Translations under genes and position numbers: made by a program | Source of the DNA: Yanghanlia sp047501535 | Lineage (GTDB): Bacteria; Pseudomonadota; Gammaproteobacteria; Burkholderiales; Burkholderiaceae_B | NCBI RefSeq assembly: GCF_047501535.1 | Contig: NZ_JAZDRJ010000014.1 | Coordinates: 24,994-88,993 of the forward strand | DNA: 64,000 nt | Direction of reading: 5' to 3' | Notes under the pieces: generated by a model | Databases searched by the model: none | Seen by the model: the letters and a program-made list of their open reading frames with translations, nothing else | Told to the model about the DNA's origin: nothing | Shown: piece after piece, positions 61,498 through 64,000 of the stretch | How the letters are laid out: the number at the start of each line of letters is the position of its first letter | Position numbering within the stretch: the first letter of the stretch is position 1

Positions 61498-62289
61498 TTA
61501 TTTCCCGGTAAATTGCGCTGGACGCTTTTCCAAGAAGGCGCTACAGCCTTCATGTGCATCCTTGCTATCTAGCACCAGGCCGATAATGGCCTGCTCGTGA
61601 GCCAGCGCAGCGCCTAGCGGCATTTCTGCACCATCGCGTAAAGCGCGTTTGAGCAGCTTGAGTGTCAGCGGTGATTTCTGTGCGATCTGCTCAGCCAGCT
61701 TCATGGTTGCCTCCATGAGCTCTGCCCGCGGTACGCTGCGATTGCAAAGGCCAAGGTCAACCGCTTCTTGGGCAGTAATCTGGTTGCCAGTGAACATAAG
61801 CTCTTTGGCACGACACAGTGGGATCTGACGAATGATGCGTTGTGAGCCGCCCGCCCCCGGAAACAACCCCAGATTAATCTCGGGCAAACCGAGCTTCGCT
61901 TCCTGAGCGACCAATCGTATATCCAGGGTCAAGAGCAGCTCTGTTCCCCCACCCAAGGCCCAGCCATTAATCGCCCCAATGGTTGGTTTATCGGAGACTT
62001 CGAACCTGCGAAAGACCCTGTGTATGACTTCGGCAAACTCTTCGTAGTGCTGCAGGCCCTGGCGGCTGTTCAAGTCTGCGATATCACCGCCCGCCACAAA
62101 CGCCTTTTCACCCGCACCCGTGATGACAATCACCCGCACGGCGTCGTCTTGTTCTAAATCCGTCAGCGCCGCTTCCAGTTGCAACAACGTTGGCGTATCC
62201 AAAGCGTTAAGTGTCTTGGGACGATTGATTGTCAGTACGCCGACGGCGCCAACACGCTCGCACAGAATGGAATTCTCTTCATAGGACAT
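61498..62289 (-). CDS. Enoyl-CoA hydratase
   Basis: 263 residues, crotonase fold with both catalytic glutamates: one in GGGTELLLTLDIR, one in LGLPEINLGLFPGAGG. The oxyanion hole is supplied by FVAGGDIADL and the Gly-rich segment. It probably hydrates a trans-2-enoyl-CoA. Its place is unusual: between the E1beta and E2 genes of an oxoacid dehydrogenase, three bases before E2, which ties acyl-CoA hydration to this complex. Confidence 0.93.
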   Translation of the reverse strand: MSYEENSILCERVGAVGVLTINRPKTLNALDTPTLLQLEAALTDLEQDDAVRVIVITGAGEKAFVAGGDIADLNSRQGLQHYEEFAEVIHRVFRRFEVSDKPTIGAINGWALGGGTELLLTLDIRLVAQEAKLGLPEINLGLFPGAGGSQRIIRQIPLCRAKELMFTGNQITAQEAVDLGLCNRSVPRAELMEATMKLAEQIAQKSPLTLKLLKRALRDGAEMPLGAALAHEQAIIGLVLDSKDAHEGCSAFLEKRPAQFTGK

Positions 62290-62321
62290 TATTTGTCTCC
62301 TTGCTCATGCTCAGGTAGGGT

Positions 62322-63299
62322 TCAAGCCAACGTCTTGCCTACTGCTTCAATTACCCGCTCAACGGTGACCGTGTAGCCTTCTTCCAGCGAACTCGAGAAA
62401 GGGGCGGGCATGAAGGGCGCAGCCACCCGCAACACCGGAGCATCCAATTCATCAAAACCTTCATCAGCGATGGTGGCGACAATTTCGGCTCCCACACCAA
62501 AAGCCTGCACGGCCTCATGCACCACTACGGCCCGGTGGGTACGCGACAGGGACTCCAGAACGGTTGCCTTATCCCATGGCTGAATGGAGCGCAGGTCGAC
62601 CACCTCAACTTCCACTCCTTGGGCCGCCAGCTTGTCAGCGGCTTGCATGCAGACATTCACAGTGGCGCCATAGGTGATCAGGGTCACATCCCGGCCCGCA
62701 CGAGCAATGCTTGCCTCGCCTATGCGTGCGGTCTGAGCGGTATCCACCACGCCCTTGCGCGCGTACAAACTTTTGTGCTCAATGAACATCACGGGATCGG
62801 GGTCTTCTATCGAGGCACGCAACAAACTGTAGACATCCTGCGGATTCGAGGGACACACCACCTTCAGCCCTGGTATATGTGCCAGCCATGCTTCCAGACA
62901 CTGCGAATGCTGGGGCCCTGCACTCAGGCCGCCGCCGTGAGGAGTACGCAACACCATCGGCACAGAACCCTGGCCGCCAAACATGTAGTGAGCTTTTGCT
63001 GCCTGATTAACCAGGGCGTCCATGGACAGCGTGATGAAATCCATAAACATGATTTCCACTACCGGCTTGAGTCCGGTAAGAGCCATGCCTACGGCCGCCG
63101 AGGTGATGCCTGCCTCAGAAATGGGGGTATCAATCACACGACCTTCACCAAAAGCCTCCAGCAAACCGCGTGTGGCTTTGAATGAGCCCCCAGCATGGGC
63201 AATGTCCTCACCCAGTAGTACGACCGCAGGATCTTTTTCCATACTGTCGCGCAAAGCCTGAGTCACGGCATGCACATAGCGCATCTCTGTGCTGCTCAT
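62322..63299 (-). CDS. 2-Oxoacid dehydrogenase E1 beta subunit, acetoin dehydrogenase-like
   Basis: 325 residues with transketolase-type pyrimidine and C-terminal domains. Typical wording: VLLGEDIAHAGGSFKATRGL, DTPISEAGITSAAVGMALTG (with the TPP-activating Glu), FGGQGSVPMVLRTPHGGG and QHSQCLEAWLAHIPGLKVV. The last segments are near those of AcoB. It pairs with the E1alpha subunit encoded by the adjacent upstream gene, overlapping it by four bases. Confidence 0.93.
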   Translation of the reverse strand: MSSTEMRYVHAVTQALRDSMEKDPAVVLLGEDIAHAGGSFKATRGLLEAFGEGRVIDTPISEAGITSAAVGMALTGLKPVVEIMFMDFITLSMDALVNQAAKAHYMFGGQGSVPMVLRTPHGGGLSAGPQHSQCLEAWLAHIPGLKVVCPSNPQDVYSLLRASIEDPDPVMFIEHKSLYARKGVVDTAQTARIGEASIARAGRDVTLITYGATVNVCMQAADKLAAQGVEVEVVDLRSIQPWDKATVLESLSRTHRAVVVHEAVQAFGVGAEIVATIADEGFDELDAPVLRVAAPFMPAPFSSSLEEGYTVTVERVIEAVGKTLA

Positions 63300-64000
63300 G
63301 CGTTCACCTCCGAAATCTTTTGGGTATAAACATCTCTCAGAGCACTCTCGAATGAGGGCAAGGCGTCAGCACGAGCCGCTTCTACGGCGGCGGCCACACG
63401 CTGCATATTGGCTTGATCCAGGCTCTCGGTATCAACCCCTTCTGCCTGTAAAGCAGTACGTGCTCGAATCAGCGGGTCGTGTTCATGTACCGCCTGAAGT
63501 TCGTTGCTATCACGGTACTTTTGCGAGTCTCCTTCGTAATGGCCGCGTACCCGTGTGGTCGCGCACTCAAGAACGAACGGCCCGTTCCCGGAGCGCAGTT
63601 GTTTACAGGCTTTAAGGGCTGCATCAGACACCGCCAGCGCATCGTTGCCATCCACGCTAGCAAAAGAGACGCCAAAAGCATCCGCCAGCTTTTTCAGACT
63701 GCCTGCAAATTGCCTGGACGTCGGAGAGAACTCTGACCAGCCGTTGTTCTCGCAGACCAGCAACAAGGGACATTTCCATAATGCGGCCATATTGAGCGTT
63801 TCGTGCAACACCCCTTCGGCCATTGCGCCATCGCCAAAGAAAGCAACAGCCACACCACCGGTTTTACGTTGTTGGTGCGCCATAGCGCTGCCCAGGGCGA
63901 TAGGAATCCCCGCACCCACTATCCCGTTAGCGCCCAGAATTCCCAAGCTGAGATCGGCCACGTGCATAGAACCACCACGGCCTTTGCACAGCCCACCCTC
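63296..64000 (-). CDS. 2-Oxoacid dehydrogenase E1 alpha subunit, acetoin dehydrogenase-like, 5' end missing
   Basis: The C-terminal 234 residues of E1alpha; the gene continues past the right edge. The sequence enters in GLCKGRGGSMHVADLSLG, a hallmark near residue 100 of AcoA/PdhA proteins. Next come the TPP-pyrophosphate/Mg motif GDGAMAEGVLHE and CENNGWSEF, and later RVRGHYEGDSQKYR, close to acetoin dehydrogenases. Together with E1beta, E2 and E3 it would oxidatively decarboxylate or cleave a 2-oxo compound. An internal Met at 63967 is not the start. Confidence 0.92.
   Translation of the reverse strand, partial: EGGLCKGRGGSMHVADLSLGILGANGIVGAGIPIALGSAMAHQQRKTGGVAVAFFGDGAMAEGVLHETLNMAALWKCPLLLVCENNGWSEFSPTSRQFAGSLKKLADAFGVSFASVDGNDALAVSDAALKACKQLRSGNGPFVLECATTRVRGHYEGDSQKYRDSNELQAVHEHDPLIRARTALQAEGVDTESLDQANMQRVAAAVEAARADALPSFESALRDVYTQKISEVNA

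Noticed and set aside
1..64000. CRISPR arrays, insertion sequences, rRNA operons and prophage structural genes
   Set aside because: Looked for repeat-spacer patterns, transposase motifs, rRNA signatures and capsid or tail genes while reading; none seen apart from the integrase remnant.

Overview
The window reads as a chromosomal segment of a betaproteobacterium, most likely of the family Alcaligenaceae (Bordetella/Achromobacter/Pusillimonas type). The grounds are the GC-rich coding sequence, four periplasmic receptors of the Bug/TctC family (a family greatly expanded in these bacteria), and the housekeeping block yebC-purD-hemF-nadD-rsfS-rlmH-pyk-maf. There is no rRNA, no insertion sequence and no CRISPR array; one tRNA is present. 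The genus is an inference.

Layout. 1-3.6 kb: start of a cytochrome bd-type oxidase gene, a SYLF lipoprotein, several small proteins, a VOC-fold protein and a truncated tyrosine integrase beside the 3' end of tRNA-Lys(CUU). This looks like the worn edge of an old integration. 3.7-12 kb: purB, a glutathione transferase, mnmA with a TauE/SafE exporter, and glcDEF (glycolate oxidase). 12-13.6 kb: a DAHP synthase (aroG) behind a leader that encodes a Phe/Tyr-rich peptide and ends in an intrinsic terminator, i.e. a transcription attenuator. 13.6-18.5 kb: ehuBCDA (ectoine/hydroxyectoine uptake), facing an operon of a MarR regulator and an EctB-like protein whose catalytic lysine is replaced by arginine. 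18.7-36.7 kb: ordinary housekeeping genes (tldD, pepN, fbp, qorA, ghrA, a HerA-like ATPase, the yebC-maf block, a SixA-like phosphatase).

36.8-64 kb: a large catabolic region. It starts with a LysR regulator divergent from an alcohol dehydrogenase and a TRAP transporter. It continues with four acyl-CoA dehydrogenase genes (two of them forming a heterodimer-type pair), two acyl-CoA ligases, a CaiB-type CoA-transferase, two crotonases, a DUF35/thiolase-like pair that may act as an aldolase, and four orphan Bug receptors. It ends, running off the right edge, with a complete set of 2-oxoacid dehydrogenase genes (E1alpha, E1beta, E2, E3) that encloses a crotonase gene.

Together, the right-hand genes suggest import of one or more organic acids (TRAP and Bug receptors), activation to CoA thioesters (ligases, CoA-transferase), dehydrogenation and hydration, and carbon-carbon cleavage by the aldolase-like pair and the oxoacid dehydrogenase. 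The substrate cannot be read from the sequence. The most notable single observations are the aroG attenuator, the catalytically altered EctB paralogue, and the unusual make-up of the catabolic operons.
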